DNA of 64,000 nucleotides, from positions 1 through 64,000 of the forward strand of contig LFMX01000020.1 in NCBI GenBank assembly GCA_001184405.1, written 5' to 3'. How positions within the stretch are numbered: the stretch's first letter is position 1; the number at the start of each line of letters is the position of its first letter. The notes beneath the pieces were generated by a model that saw only the letters and a list, made by a program, of their open reading frames with translations, did no database searches and had not been told where the DNA came from. The stretch is from Candidatus Burkholderia humilis. Its GTDB lineage: Bacteria > Pseudomonadota > Gammaproteobacteria > Burkholderiales > Burkholderiaceae. The translations under genes were made by a program, and so were the position numbers. Positions 1-9,856 of the stretch are shown here, piece by piece.

Positions 1-153
1 CAACTTAACGGCCCATTAGTCAGGACATTTAGTTGATTCAGCAAATTTTTCTAACTTTTCGATAGCATGATGCAATTTTTGCCGATACTTTGTCCACCCG
101 CGTTCGCGAGCTCGGCGAACAACCGTGCATCATGCTAAAATTGTTGTCGATTT

Positions 154-193
154 AAGGACTTGCCTTGTCCTCAGACCTGCAAGTCCTTTTTTT
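154..193 (+). terminator. Rho-independent terminator
   Basis: A 10-bp stem, AAGGACTTGC (154-163) with GCAAGTCCTT (179-188), closes a 15-nt loop and runs directly into a seven-T tract (187-193). The T tract lies on the plus strand, so it ends a rightward transcript entering from the left edge, possibly a short RNA. Confidence 0.8.
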
Positions 194-290
194 GTGACGC
201 GGGATCCGCGTGCCGCACGCCGATATCGCTGCATGAGAGCGCGTCGAAACTCCGTTCATTGCGCTATCGGAGACATAAGAGGCTTGCGCA

Positions 291-317
291 TTCGACTGAA
301 AGCTACCGGCCTATACT
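291..317 (+). promoter_or_regulatory. Possible sigma-70 promoter for queC
   Basis: TTCGAC (291-296) and TATACT (312-317) are separated by 15 bases, about 90 bases upstream of the queC start. The -10 box is good; the spacing is short, so this is tentative. Confidence 0.35.
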
Positions 318-407
318 GGATTCGTCGGGTTTTTGCCCGCATCGCCTGCTGTGCGTGAAGTCATTGAACGCTGCTGCGGGCGCCAATCTCATCACGGAGC
401 TTTCAGG

Positions 408-1142
408 GTGACTCGCATAGACGCTAAGGACAGCGCGCTCGTGTTGTTTTCCGGTGGCCAGGATTCGGCCACGTGCCTCGCCTGGGCACTCGAACGTTAC
501 AAGACGGTTGAAACGCTCGGTTTCGATTACGGGCAGCGGCATCGCGTGGAACTGGAATGTCGCGAGGGTTTTCGCGCCGCGCTTGTGCGTGAGTTTCCGC
601 AGTGGGCGGATCGTCTCGGCGAAGATCACATGATCGATTTGTCCGTGCTCGGCGCGATCAGCGACACGGCCATGACCCGCGAAATCGAAATTCAGGCGAC
701 GGCGAACGGTTTGCCGAACACGTTCGTCCCGGGCCGCAATCTGTTGTTCATGACGATTGCTGCAGCAGTGGCGTATCGGCGCGGATTGAAGGTGCTCGTC
801 GGCGGCATGTGCGAAACGGATTTCTCCGGCTATCCGGATTGCCGCGACGACACCATGAAGGCGCTGCAAGTCGCGCTCAATCTCGGCATGGAAACGCGCT
901 ATGCGCTCGAAACGCCGCTGATGTGGCTCGATAAAGCCGACACCTGGCGTCTGGCTGAAACGCTCGGCGGCGACGCGCTCGTCGAACTGGTGCGCGTCGA
1001 AACGCACACATGCTATGTCGGCGAGCGCACCGAATTGCACGACTGGGGCTTCGGCTGCGACCAATGTCCGGCATGCAAGCTGCGCAAACGCGGTTACGAG
1101 GCCTATCGCGTGGGCGAGCAGGTCGATGTCGCACCCGTTTAA
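408..1142 (+). CDS. queC: 7-cyano-7-deazaguanine synthase QueC
   Basis: QueC converts 7-carboxy-7-deazaguanine to preQ0 using ATP and ammonia, in the queuosine precursor pathway. The 244-residue product has the PP-loop motif SGGQDS (residues 15-20) and four zinc-ligand cysteines at C202, C217, C220 and C223 near the C-terminus. I chose the GTG at 408: a GGAG lies about 8 bases upstream and the resulting N-terminus ([17 protein letters not shown]) matches the family, whereas an in-frame ATG at 333 would add 25 unconserved residues. It leads a compact queC-queE-queD operon, with only 24 bases to queE. No lesion is visible. Confidence 0.95.
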   Translation: MTRIDAKDSALVLFSGGQDSATCLAWALERYKTVETLGFDYGQRHRVELECREGFRAALVREFPQWADRLGEDHMIDLSVLGAISDTAMTREIEIQATANGLPNTFVPGRNLLFMTIAAAVAYRRGLKVLVGGMCETDFSGYPDCRDDTMKALQVALNLGMETRYALETPLMWLDKADTWRLAETLGGDALVELVRVETHTCYVGERTELHDWGFGCDQCPACKLRKRGYEAYRVGEQVDVAPV

Positions 1143-1166
1143 CATTCATTAGATACACATTGCGTC

Positions 1167-1802
1167 ATGACGTACGCGGTAAAAGAAATTTTCTACACGT
1201 TGCAGGGCGAGGGCGCGAACGCCGGACGCCCGGCCGTGTTTTGCCGCTTCGTCGGCTGCAACTTGTGGTCGGGGCGCGAGGAAGATCGCGCGGGCGCGCA
1301 GTGCAAGTTTTGCGATACGGATTTTGTCGGCACCGATGGCGAGAACGGCGGCAAGTACCGCACGCCCGAAGAACTCGTCGCGATAATCGCGTCGCTGTGG
1401 CCGCAAGGCGAATCGAACAAGTTCGTCGTGTGCACGGGCGGCGAGCCGATGCTGCAAATCGATCAGCCTTTCGTCGATGCGTTGCACGCCGCGGGCTTTG
1501 AAATCGCCATCGAAACGAACGGTTCGTTGCCGGTGAACGAGCATATCGATTGGATTTGCGTCAGCCCGAAAGCCGACGCGCCGCTCGTCGTCACGAAAGG
1601 GCACGAACTGAAAGTGGTCGTGCCCTTTCGTGACGACGAGCGGCACGCCGAACTGGAAAAGCTCGACTTCGAGTATTTCCTCGTCCAGCCGATGGACGGC
1701 CCGTCGCGCGACATCAACACGAAGCTCGCCATCGATTGGTGCAAGCGGCATCCGAAGTGGCGCCTGTCGATGCAGACGCACAAGTACCTGAACATTCCCT
1801 GA
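1167..1802 (+). CDS. queE: 7-carboxy-7-deazaguanine synthase QueE (radical SAM)
   Basis: QueE is a radical-SAM enzyme that rearranges 6-carboxytetrahydropterin to 7-carboxy-7-deazaguanine. The 211-residue protein begins MTYAVKEIFYTLQGEG, and its cluster-binding cysteines are C31, C46 and C49, that is CX14CX2C rather than the canonical CX3CX2C. This spacing is established for the Burkholderia multivorans enzyme, so it is a family trait and not damage. The TGGEPMLQ segment is the usual SAM-contacting GGE motif. It sits between queC and queD in one operon and ends 17 bases before queD. Confidence 0.95.
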   Translation: MTYAVKEIFYTLQGEGANAGRPAVFCRFVGCNLWSGREEDRAGAQCKFCDTDFVGTDGENGGKYRTPEELVAIIASLWPQGESNKFVVCTGGEPMLQIDQPFVDALHAAGFEIAIETNGSLPVNEHIDWICVSPKADAPLVVTKGHELKVVVPFRDDERHAELEKLDFEYFLVQPMDGPSRDINTKLAIDWCKRHPKWRLSMQTHKYLNIP

Positions 1803-1819
1803 TAGAAAGTCGAGCCGCC

Positions 1820-2269
1820 GTGCAGACGATTACCCGAAAACTCGAATTCGATGCGGGCCACCGCATTCCCGATCACCGCAGCCAGTGCCGCAATTTGCAC
1901 GGGCATCGCTACGTGCTGGAGATCACGCTGCAAGGCGATCTCGTCGACGTGGAAGGCGCGCCGGATCGCGGCATGGTGATGGATTTCGCCGATGTCAAAG
2001 CGCTCGCGATGGAGCATCTCGTCAACAAGTGGGATCACACGTTCATCGTCTATGAAGGCGATGTGAAGGTGCGCGAGTTCCTGCAGACGCTGTCGGATCA
2101 CAAGACCGTCGTGCTCGATCGCATTCCGACCGTGGAGAATCTCGCGGCGGTCGCGTTCAATATCCTCGCCGATGTGTATGACGCGCATTACGGCGTCAAT
2201 CTCACATTGAAGCGTGTGCGGCTGTACGAAACGCCGAATTGCTGGGCGGACGTCGAACGCCGCGTTTGA
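1820..2269 (+). CDS. queD: 6-carboxytetrahydropterin synthase QueD
   Basis: QueD makes 6-carboxy-5,6,7,8-tetrahydropterin from dihydroneopterin triphosphate, the step before QueE. The 149-residue protein starts at GTG 1820 (VQTITRKLEFDAGHRIP). Zinc ligands H14, H27 and H29 and catalytic C23 are present in DAGHRIP and CRNLHGHRY, and the C-terminal segment keeps the conserved glutamate region (YETPNCWADV). An in-frame ATG at 1736 would overlap queE by 67 bases and lacks family similarity. This is the last gene of the queCED operon; all three members look functional. Confidence 0.93.
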   Translation: MQTITRKLEFDAGHRIPDHRSQCRNLHGHRYVLEITLQGDLVDVEGAPDRGMVMDFADVKALAMEHLVNKWDHTFIVYEGDVKVREFLQTLSDHKTVVLDRIPTVENLAAVAFNILADVYDAHYGVNLTLKRVRLYETPNCWADVERRV

Positions 2270-2439
2270 CGCTGAAAGGCGCGGCAAACGTCCGCGCCGT
2301 TGTCACGGTATGATTGCGCGATGAGCTGACCGCTTCCGGCCGGCGACAAGAAACGGAGCGCGAGCATGCCGTCTTTCCTGTCTTCTCTCTCGTCTTTCTC
2401 TTTTCGCGGTCGCGCGCTCCCAAAAAAAGGAGCCGTGCG

Positions 2440-3204
2440 ATGAGCGCCTTCACCAATCCCCTCAAGCAGCGATTCAAGGAACCGGGCACGCTGTTCGGCC
2501 TGTGGCTGTCGCTTGGCAGCGCGGACGCCGCCGAAGCGCTGGCGCATGCCGGCTTCGACTGGCTGTGCATCGACATGGAGCATTCGCCCAACGATAGCCG
2601 CGATGTCGTCGAGCAATTGCACGCGATCGCGGCGGCGCATCTGCCGAGCGAGCCGATCGTGCGCGCGTGCCATTTTCCGAAGGCTGGCTCATCAAGCGCG
2701 TGCTCGATGCGGGCGCGCGCCCGCTGATGTTTCCGAACGTGCAGTCGGCGCATCGTGCGCATGACGCAATATCCGACCGATATCGCGCGCGACGGTCTGC
2801 GCGGCGTCGCGGGCGTGGTACGCGCGGCGGCGTACGCCGCGATTACGCGACGACGGCGAATGCGCAGATCGCGAATATCGTGCAGATCGAGTCGGCGGCG
2901 GCGCTCGAATGTGTCGATGAGATTGCGGCGACGCCGGGCATCGATTGTCTTTTCATCGGACCGGCGGATTTGGCGGCGAGCCTCGGCCATCTCGGCGATG
3001 GCAAGCATCCGGAGATGCAGGCGGCGATCGAGAAGATCGTCGCGGCGGCCAGGCGCGCGGGCATCGCGGAGCGGCATTTTCGCGATGGATGCCGTGAGCG
3101 CGCGCCAGTATGCGCAGGAGGGCATCAATATGGTGTCGATCGCCGCGGATGTCATTTGGCTTTTGAAGGCGACGCGTCAGGCGTTGCAGGAGGCGAGATC
3201 ATGA
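2440..3204 (+). pseudogene. HpcH/HpaI-family aldolase, multiply frameshifted
   Basis: The intact relative would be a class II pyruvate aldolase of the 2,4-dihydroxyhept-2-enedioate / 2-keto-3-deoxy-L-rhamnonate type, about 255-270 residues. From ATG 2440 the start (LKQRFKEPGTLFGLWLSLGS) and DWLCIDMEHSPND are recognisable. Similarity then continues in a second frame (GWLIKRVLDAGARPLMFPN, 2682 on), a third (TQYPTDIARDGLRG, 2764 on), back to the second (GIDCLFIGPADLAASLGHLG, about 2938) and ends in the third (MVSIAADVIWLLKATRQAL). That is at least four frameshifts. It follows queD by 170 bases and its stop overlaps the next gene as ATGA. Confidence 0.88.
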
Positions 3205-3889
3205 AACGCATCGCCGTGGCTGCTTTCGTTGCGTTTGCCGTGGCGTCTGGCGGCGCGGTTCACGCGCAGGGCAAGACGCAGCCGATGGATCTCGCCACGC
3301 AAAACGCTGTCGCTGATTACAACGCGGGAAATTTAGTATCGGCGCGATCGGCGTTCAGTCGCGCGGCGAAGAAGGGCAGCCGACTCGCTGAATTCAATTA
3401 CGCGATGATGCTGCTCAACGGCGAAGGCGGCCCCGACGATGTGCCCGAGGGCAAAAAGTGGCTGCGTCGCGCGGCGGACGCGAATATGGCGCACGCGCAG
3501 TACGTTTACGCCAAGATGTACGACGATGGCCGGTTCGTCGATAAGGATCCGGCGGAGGCGCATCGCTGGTTTTTGCGCGCGGCGAATCAGGGGCATGTGC
3601 AGGCGGAGCTCGCGCTTGCGAATCAGTTTCTGGATGGGCGGGGAATTGCGCGGGATAATGCGCAGGCGTTTGCTTGGTACAAAGAAGGCTGCGCAGGGCA
3701 GGGATATGACGGCGCAATACGTTGCGGGTTCGTTTTATGAACGTGGCGGGGATGGGGTGGGAGCGCAATCTCAATGTCGCACGGGCTTATTATGCGACTG
3801 CCGCCGCGCAGGGGGATCCGGCGGCCAAGCTTAAGTACTTGCAGCTCAGTCAGGAGCTTGAGAAGCAGCGGCCTTCTCAGGCGCAGTGA
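3201..3889 (+). pseudogene. Sel1-repeat (TPR-like) secreted protein, frameshifted
   Basis: The gene starts at ATG 3201, overlapping the aldolase stop. It encodes a signal peptide (MKRIAVAAFVAFAVASGGAVHA) and Sel1-like repeats recognisable from spacings such as AEFNYAMMLLNGEGG, AQYVYAKMYDDGRFVDKDP and AELALANQFLDGRGIARD. The frame is lost near 3690-3700 (AFAWYKEGCAG instead of AFAWYKKAAAQG). It continues in a second frame (DMTAQYVAGSFYERG), then in a third (LNVARAYYATAAAQGD) to a TGA at 3887-3889. Sel1 proteins are periplasmic scaffolds; the partner is unknown. With two frameshifts in the last third the C-terminal repeats are lost. Confidence 0.85.
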
Positions 3890-3907
3890 GGTTTTTTGTT
3901 TTTTCTT

Positions 3908-3960
3908 AAACTGCGCTTGGGCTTTAGGTGTTTTCTCTTCGTTTTCGTGCAAAGCGCTTC
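3908..3960 (+). repeat. Dispersed intergenic repeat, family 2, copy 1
   Basis: This stretch (ACTGCGCTTGGGCTTTAGG, then a pyrimidine-rich run, then CGTGCAAAGCGCTTC) matches the reverse complement of 20176-20235 with small gaps. It occupies the gap between the Sel1 gene and the metX leader and shows no coding potential. Similar elements are familiar in Burkholderia intergenic DNA, but the family name is not known to me. Confidence 0.55.
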
Positions 3961-4035
3961 CGCCCACAGCGCAGCCAACAAAAAAGAGCAACAAAAAAAT
4001 ATCCGCTATACTGTTCGCCGAACAAAAACCCCCAG

Positions 4036-4120
4036 AAGTGCGCCGATTTGCTGACTCGATTGCGGGCGCACGAACCTTCGAAGAAAAAGAAGGTTTACTA
4101 CAAATGCGGCTAAAGAGGTC
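4036..4120 (+). promoter_or_regulatory. SAM-II-like riboswitch upstream of metX
   Basis: P1 is GTGCGCC (4038-4044) paired with GGCGCAC (4065-4071). It is preceded and followed by the SAM-II core elements: GCGCCGATTT, ATTGCGGGCGC, and at the 3' side AAATGCGGCTAAAGAGG (4102-4118). The same elements occur in the same order in the metX SAM-II aptamer of known structure. Between P1 and the 3' strand there is an extra hairpin, CCTTC (4075-4079) with GAAGG (4089-4093). The aptamer lies about 90 bases before the metX start, so SAM would be expected to lower metX-metW expression. SAM-II is mainly alphaproteobacterial. The assignment is by eye. Confidence 0.72.
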
Positions 4121-4209
4121 GTCAGCCACGCACGACGCACGCGCAGTGCGTACATCAAAAGGCCGACACCCCATCTAGCCGCCAGGTAAAAAGCAAAAGG
4201 CGGAAATGA

Positions 4210-5355
4210 ATGGAATCGATCGATATCGTCACGCCCCAAACCTTGCGCTTCACCGAGCCGCTGCGCATGCAGAACGGCTCGACACTCGGCGATTACGAAC
4301 TCGTCGTTGAAACCTATGGCGAACTGAACGCCGCACGCTCGAATGCCGTGCTCGTGTGTCACGCGCTGAACGCATCGCACCACGTCGCGGGCGTCTACGC
4401 CGATGAACCGAAAAACGTCGGCTGGTGGGACAACATGGTCGGACCGGGAAAGCCGCTCGACACCAACCGCTTCTTCGTCATCGGCGTGAACAACCTCGGT
4501 TCGTGCTTCGGCTCGACCGGTCCGATGAGCATCGACAGCGCCAGCGACAAACCTTACGGCGCGAGCTTTCCCGTCGTCACCGTCGAAGACTGGGTGCATG
4601 CGCAGGCGCGCGTGGCGGACCGCTTCGGCATCGAACGATTAGCAGCGGTGATGGGCGGCAGCCTCGGCGGCATGCAGGCGCTCGCGTGGAGCATGATGTA
4701 TCCGGAACGGCTCGGGCATTGCATCGTCGTGGCTTCGACGCCGAAGCTTTCCGCGCAGAACATCGCGTTCAACGAAACGGCGCGCTCCGCGATCCTCTCC
4801 GATCCCGATTTCCACGGCGGCGATTACTACGCGCACAACGTGAAGCCGCGCCGCGGTTTGCGCGTGGCGCGCATGATCGGCCACATCACGTATCTGTCGG
4901 ATGACGACATGGCTGTGAAGTTCGGCCGCGCGCTGCGCCGTGCGGAAGGTGCGCTCGACGCCTACAACTTCAACTTCGACGTGGAATTCGAAGTGGAGTC
5001 GTATCTGCGCTATCAGGCGGACAAGTTCGCCGAATATTTCGATGCCAACACGTATCTGCTCATCACGCGCGCACTCGATTATTTCGATCCCGCGAAAGCC
5101 TTCGACGGCGATCTCACGCGAGCGCTCGCCAAAACGACCGCGAAGTATCTGATCGCGAGTTTTTCGACAGACTGGCGATTCGCGCCCGCGCGCTCGCGAG
5201 AAATCGTCAAGGCGCTGCTCGACAACAAACGCACCGTCAGCTACGCCGAAATCGATGCGCCGCACGGCCACGACGCCTTCCTGCTCGACGACGCGCGCTA
5301 TCACAACCTGATGCGCGCCTACTACGAACGCATCGCCACGGAGATCGGCGCATGA
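4210..5355 (+). CDS. metX: Homoserine O-acyltransferase MetX
   Basis: MetX activates homoserine at its hydroxyl, the first committed step of methionine synthesis. The 381-residue protein is an alpha/beta-hydrolase fold enzyme with the nucleophile elbow MGGSLGGMQ (S151) and the catalytic histidine in [10 protein letters not shown] (H354). Acyl donor choice (acetyl- or succinyl-CoA) cannot be read here; many betaproteobacterial MetX proteins are assigned as succinyltransferases. A GGCGGAA precedes the ATG. It is followed by metW with an ATGA overlap and preceded by a SAM-II-like riboswitch, which fits feedback by SAM. No lesion is seen. Confidence 0.94.
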   Translation: MESIDIVTPQTLRFTEPLRMQNGSTLGDYELVVETYGELNAARSNAVLVCHALNASHHVAGVYADEPKNVGWWDNMVGPGKPLDTNRFFVIGVNNLGSCFGSTGPMSIDSASDKPYGASFPVVTVEDWVHAQARVADRFGIERLAAVMGGSLGGMQALAWSMMYPERLGHCIVVASTPKLSAQNIAFNETARSAILSDPDFHGGDYYAHNVKPRRGLRVARMIGHITYLSDDDMAVKFGRALRRAEGALDAYNFNFDVEFEVESYLRYQADKFAEYFDANTYLLITRALDYFDPAKAFDGDLTRALAKTTAKYLIASFSTDWRFAPARSREIVKALLDNKRTVSYAEIDAPHGHDAFLLDDARYHNLMRAYYERIATEIGA

Positions 5356-5960
5356 ACCAGAACACGCTTAATTCGCTTTCGATGCACTCGGATTTTCGTG
5401 CGATCGCGCGCTGGGTCGAACCGCGCTCGACCGTGCTCGATCTCGGCTGCGGCGACGGCTCGCTCCTCTCGCTGCTCGGCGAGGAACTCGAAGTGCAAGG
5501 CTACGGCATCGAAATCAACGATGCAGGCGTGCTCGCGTGCGCGCAAAAAGGCGTCAACGTGATTCAGCAGAATCTCGAAGACGGTCTGCGTCTGTTTGAA
5601 GACGATAGTTTCGATTTTGCGATTCTCTCGCAGACGCTGCAGACCATTCATCAGACCGCCGCGATCCTGCGCGAAACGGTGCGCGTCGGGCGCGAATGCA
5701 TCGTGTCGTTTCCGAACTTCGGGTATTGGCAGCATCGGCTGTTGGTCATTCAGGGACGCATGCCGGTGTCGAAATCGCTGCCGTATCAATGGCATAACAC
5801 GCCGAACGTGCGCGTGCTGACCATCCGCGATTTCGAGGCGCTCGCGCCGGAAGTGGGCATCGAAATACTGGATCGCGCGGTGCTGCACGGCGGGCAGACC
5901 ATCCGTTGGGGCGAGAACTGGCGCGGTAGTCTTGCGGTCTATCGCGTGAAGCGCCGGTAA
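5352..5960 (+). CDS. metW: Methionine biosynthesis protein MetW
   Basis: MetW is required together with MetX for homoserine acylation in many proteobacteria. The 202-residue protein has a class I methyltransferase fold with SAM-binding motif [10 protein letters not shown] (residues 28-37) and the family's [12 protein letters not shown] segment. Its start codon overlaps the metX stop (ATGA), indicating translational coupling. Its precise biochemical role is still not settled in the family. The sequence is full length and intact. Confidence 0.93.
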   Translation: MNQNTLNSLSMHSDFRAIARWVEPRSTVLDLGCGDGSLLSLLGEELEVQGYGIEINDAGVLACAQKGVNVIQQNLEDGLRLFEDDSFDFAILSQTLQTIHQTAAILRETVRVGRECIVSFPNFGYWQHRLLVIQGRMPVSKSLPYQWHNTPNVRVLTIRDFEALAPEVGIEILDRAVLHGGQTIRWGENWRGSLAVYRVKRR

Positions 5961-5963
5961 TTG

Positions 5964-7303
5964 ATGCCGGCATCATCGTCACGCATCGACAAACCTCCGC
6001 TACACGCCATGCCCGATACGCTACACGAGGCGCCTGCTTTAAACGCTCACGAAGATCATCCCGGATGGCGCGCGTTTCTCAACTCGCGCATCCTCATTTG
6101 TGTGTTTCTCGGCTTCACGTCGGGATTGCCGCTGTTCACGCTCTATAAGCGTGGCTCACGACCGCGCACGTCAATGTGAAGGAAATCGGCCTGTTCGCGC
6201 TGATCGGCCTGCCGTACACGTGGAAGTTTGTTTGGTCACCGCTGATGGATCGCTACATTCCGCGCTTTCCCGGCTGGAGTCCGGGCCGGCGGCGCGGCTG
6301 GATGTTCGTCACGCAAGTGCTAGTGATGCTCGCCATCGGATCGTTCGGCTTCTTTTCGCCCGAACAGAATCTGTGGATGGTCGCCGCCATCGCCGCCATC
6401 GCCGCCATCGCCGCGCTCGTCGCGTTCTTCAGCGCGAGTCAGGACATTGTCATCGATGCCTACCGCCGCGAACTCCTCGCCGATACCGAGCAAGGTCTCG
6501 GCAACGCGGTGCATGTGAACGCGTACAAGGTTGCGGGACTCGTGCCCGGCTCGCTCTCGCTGATTCTCGCCACGTTCCTGCCGTGGAAGACGGTGTTCAT
6601 CATCACGGCCGCGTTCATGATTCCTGGCCTCATCATGACGCTCGTCGTGAAGGAGCCGAAGATTCACGGCGCGCCGCCGAAGAATCTGCGCGAAGCGATC
6701 GTCGAGCCGTTTCACGAATTCATCACGCGCGATGGCTGGCGCGCAGCGCTGCTCGTGCTCAGCTTCATCTTTCTGTACAAACTCGGCGACACGATGGCCA
6801 CCGCGCTCGCCACCAAATTTTTTATCGATGTCGGCTTTTCACTCGCGCAGATCGGCGTGATTGCGAAGGCGGTCGCGTTCTGGGCGAGCATCGCGGGCGG
6901 CTTGCTGGGCGGCATCGCGCTAGTGAAGATCGGCATCGCGCGCGGGCTGTGGATCTTCGGCATCTTGCAGATCATCGCGACGATCGGTTTCGCGTGGCTC
7001 GCGAAGATCGGGCCGTCGCCGGTTGCGCTCGCCGTGCTCTACGGCTTCAAAACCTTCGCGACCGGTTTGACGCTCGCGACCTTCACCGCGTATATCGCGA
7101 GCACGACGGACCCGCGCTACACCGCGACGCAATTCGCGCTCTTCACGAGCCTCGCCGCCGTGCCGCGCACGTTCGCGGCGGCGGGCAGCGGGTTCATCGT
7201 CGCGGAAACGGGCTGGTTTCCGTACTTCCTGATCTGCGTCGCGCTGTCTATCCCGAGCATGTTACTGTTGCCGAAAATCGCGCCCTGGAGAACTCAACGA
7301 TGA
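5964..7303 (+). pseudogene. ampG: AmpG-type muropeptide MFS permease, frameshifted
   Basis: The intact protein would import anhydromuropeptides for cell-wall recycling. From about 5964 (ATG 6009 is an alternative start) the first segment reads LICVFLGFTSGLPLFTLY and then runs into a stop at 6179. The rest is open in another frame: WLTTAHVNVKEIGLFALIG, then SPLMDRY, PGWSPGRRRGW and about ten more membrane segments to 7303. A few bases appear lost near 6145-6150, where family members have a short stretch before AWLTTAHV. All other transmembrane regions look undamaged, so this is a recent single lesion. The tract also contains a short GCCGCCATC triplicate near 6382-6412. Confidence 0.85.
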
Positions 7304-8239
7304 CGGTTTCTTTCAAGCTTCGCGCCTTGGTTTGCGCATTGGCATGGGCATCGCTCGTGCCGCAGTTCGCGCAGGCACAGGACGAACAGAAAGACCAGAA
7401 AGAACAAAAAGATCAGAAAGAGCCGCCGCCGTACACCGCGCCGGACAATCAGGTTCGCTTCGGCTACGGCGCTGTTTCGCAATCTGATTCCGCCCGCGAC
7501 GCTCGAAGCGCAATCCGTCGATGAATACGCGCAGATCATCCACGATGCCGAGTGTAAAAAGACCTTGCTCGCCGATGACAATCCGCTCGTCAAACGCGTG
7601 CGTGAAATCGCGAATCACGAGATTCCGTTCGCGCTTAAATGGAACGATCGCGCGAAGAGCTGGAAGTGGGAAACGCATGTTGTGAAATCGCCCGAAATGC
7701 GGATGTATTGTCTGCCGGGTGGGAAGATCGTCGTGTATAGCGGGCTGATCGAGAAGCTGCATCTGAACGATAACGAAATCGGCATGATGATCGGCCACGA
7801 GATTGCGCACGCGCTGCGTGAGCACGTGCGCGAGCGGCTCGGCAAGCAGCAGGCGGAACAGCTCACCGGCGGCGCGATACCGCAGCTTTTCGGTTTCGCG
7901 AACCTGCAAACGGAATCGCTCGGCATCGGCGATCAACTGCTCGTGATGCGCGCTACTCACCCGCCGATGAAACCAAAGCCGATGTCATCGGCAGCGAGAT
8001 CGCGTTACGCGCGGGCTACGATCCGCGCGCGGCCGTGACGCTGTGGAACAAGATCGATTCGGGCACGTGCCGCACGGACAACGGCTTTATCTGGATGCAT
8101 CCGTACGGGCGACCGGCGTCAGGATTTGCTCAAGCGCATGCCGGACATGATGCCGCTTTATGCGAAGGCAATCGGCAAGAATATCGATCAATTGCCGAAT
8201 TACGCAGGAATGGGCCGGTTCAAGAAATCCGGCCGCTGA
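7300..8239 (+). pseudogene. M48-family metalloprotease, frameshifted
   Basis: The gene begins at ATG 7300, overlapping the AmpG stop. It has a signal peptide (MTVSFKLRALVCALAWASLV...AQA) and a KDQKEQ-type charged linker. The frame changes near 7470, after which SVDEYAQIIHDAECKKT and the zinc motif GHEIAHALREH (HExxH, about 7795-7827) are open. Another shift occurs near 7950 (LGIGDQLLVM, then ADETKADVIGSEIALRAGYDP in a different frame). At least one more precedes the recognisable end (DMMPLYAKAIGKNIDQLP) at 8239. Intact relatives are periplasmic or outer-membrane peptidases of the LoiP/BepA type. It is non-functional here. Confidence 0.85.
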
Positions 8240-8242
8240 TCG

Positions 8243-9028
8243 TTACTTCTTTTTCGCAATCTTCCAGTCGTAATCGATCGTCAGCGGTGCGTGATCGCTG
8301 AATTTGATATCGCGGAAAATCGATGTCTTCTTCGCCGTCGCGGCGATTTCCTTAGTCGCGATCTGATAATCGATCCGCCACCCGACGTTCTTCGCATACG
8401 CCTGACCGCGATTGCTCCACCACGTATATTGCTCGGCGCGTTGATCGAGCGTGCGGAAAACATCGACATAACCGACGTCATCGAAAAGTTGGGTCAGCCA
8501 CGCGCGCTCTTCCGGCAAACAACCCGAATTCTTCTGATTGCTCTTCCAGTTTTTAATATCGATTTCCTTGTGCACGATATTCACGTCGCCGCACAAAATG
8601 ACTTCGCGCTCTTTCGACAATTCTGCGAGATGCGGCATGAATTCGTCCATGAAACGATACTTTGCCTGCTGACGCTCATCGCCGCTGGAACCCGACGGCA
8701 CATACACCGACACGACCGACAGCTTGCCGAAACGCGCTTCGACATAGCGCCCTTCTGGATCGAATTCCGCGCTGCCGAAACCGATGATCACGTCATCCGG
8801 TTCATGCCGCGTGTAAAGACCCGCGCCGCTATAACCCTTCTTCACCGCGTGCTGAAAATAGCCCTGAAAACCGTGCGGCGCGAGAAACTCAGGCGTCAGA
8901 TCGTCCTGCGAGCATTTGATTTCCTGAACGCACACGACATCGGATTTCTGCGCGCCGAACCAGTCGAAAAATCCTTTCTTGGCGGCCGAGCGAATGCCGT
9001 TCAGATTGGCGGTAATCACGCGAAACAT
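8243..9028 (-). CDS. xth: Exodeoxyribonuclease III
   Basis: This is an AP endonuclease/3'-5' exonuclease of the ExoIII family acting in base excision repair. The 261-residue product starts MFRVITANLNGIRSAAKKG and contains the metal-binding glutamate in VCVQEIK (E36), CGDVNIVH, and the C-terminal FSDHAPL with catalytic histidine H246. Length and motifs are complete. It ends 4 bases from the broken M48 gene, which runs convergently. It is one of the well-preserved housekeeping genes. Confidence 0.94.
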   Translation of the reverse strand: MFRVITANLNGIRSAAKKGFFDWFGAQKSDVVCVQEIKCSQDDLTPEFLAPHGFQGYFQHAVKKGYSGAGLYTRHEPDDVIIGFGSAEFDPEGRYVEARFGKLSVVSVYVPSGSSGDERQQAKYRFMDEFMPHLAELSKEREVILCGDVNIVHKEIDIKNWKSNQKNSGCLPEERAWLTQLFDDVGYVDVFRTLDQRAEQYTWWSNRGQAYAKNVGWRIDYQIATKEIAATAKKTSIFRDIKFSDHAPLTIDYDWKIAKKK

Positions 9029-9049
9029 TATTCTTCCCTTTGATCTTGA

Positions 9050-9856
9050 TTATTCAACCTTCACGCCTTTCAGTGATTCATTCGCCGGCGGAAATTCGAG
9101 CTTCATGCCCTGCAGCGTACGCAGCAAAAGTTCGGCGACCATCACATTGCGATGCGTTTTCAAATTGCCCGGAATGATGTACCACGGCGCATAGTCCGTC
9201 GATGTCGCACCGAGCAGGTTTTTATACGCCTTTTCGTAACCGCTCCAGAACTTGCGCGCTTCGAGATCGGAGACATCGAATTTCCAGTGCTTGGTCGGAT
9301 CGTCGATGCGCGCCTGCAAGCGCGCGCGTTGCTCGTCCTTCGAAATATGCAGAAAGCATTTGACGATGGTCGTGCCGCTGTCCGCCAGCAGCGATTCGAA
9401 GTCCCGAATGCGCCGGTAACGCCGCTCGCATTCGTCGTCGTCGATCGACTTGAGCACGCGCGGCACGAGCACGTCTTCATAGTGACTGCGATTGATGATG
9501 GTTAACTCGCCGGCCATCGGCGCTTGCGCGTGCACGCGCCACAGGAAATCGTGCGCGGCCTCGCGTTCGGACGGCGCGCGAAACGGCACGATGCGCAGGC
9601 CGAGCGGATCGACATCGTGGAACACGGCGCGCACGGTGCCGTCCTTGCCGCTCGTATCCATGCCTTGCAGAACAAGCAGCACGCGCTCACGGCGCTGCGC
9701 GTACAGTTTCTCCTGCAAGTCGTCGAGCTGCGCACCGATCGCGGCGCGCCGCGCGCGATCTTCGTCCTTCGAGCCGAGCGAAAACGGCTTCGATGAAGGA
9801 TCGATCGCGCTGAGATCGAACGGATTGAGCTTCTTGTTCGTATCGACGAAAGGCAC
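9050..9856 (-). CDS. ppk2: Polyphosphate kinase 2 family protein (PPK2), N-terminus possibly frameshifted
   Basis: PPK2 enzymes phosphorylate nucleotides using polyphosphate. The 268-residue frame has Walker A GMDTSGKDG (residues 65-73), the following DPLGLRIVPFRAPSEREAAHDFLWRVH-type core and the lid and second-aspartate region (TIINRSHYEDVLVPRV), all intact. It can only start at GTG 9856. Upstream, in another frame, an ATG at 9908 opens MAEKKNKGK; joining the two across a one-base insertion near 9880 gives the expected lysine-rich N-terminus. So the annotated start may be a decayed remnant, although the catalytic domain is whole and could still be made from the GTG. Confidence 0.8.
   Translation of the reverse strand: MPFVDTNKKLNPFDLSAIDPSSKPFSLGSKDEDRARRAAIGAQLDDLQEKLYAQRRERVLLVLQGMDTSGKDGTVRAVFHDVDPLGLRIVPFRAPSEREAAHDFLWRVHAQAPMAGELTIINRSHYEDVLVPRVLKSIDDDECERRYRRIRDFESLLADSGTTIVKCFLHISKDEQRARLQARIDDPTKHWKFDVSDLEARKFWSGYEKAYKNLLGATSTDYAPWYIIPGNLKTHRNVMVAELLLRTLQGMKLEFPPANESLKGVKVE

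Larger units (their letters stand above)
1..407. other. Non-coding region upstream of queC
   Basis: No convincing gene is seen here. The first 150 bases are AT-richer than the rest of the window and lead into an intrinsic terminator at 154-193, so they may be the 3' end of a transcript coming from outside. The remainder is the queC leader with a possible promoter at 291-317. I looked for a preQ1 riboswitch before queC and did not find the short preQ1-I core. Confidence 0.6.

Noticed and set aside
200-407. preQ1 riboswitch before queC
   Set aside because: The short preQ1-I core and its A-rich tail are not seen.
1167-1802. QueE damaged because CX3CX2C is absent
   Set aside because: The CX14CX2C arrangement is the established form of the Burkholderia enzyme.
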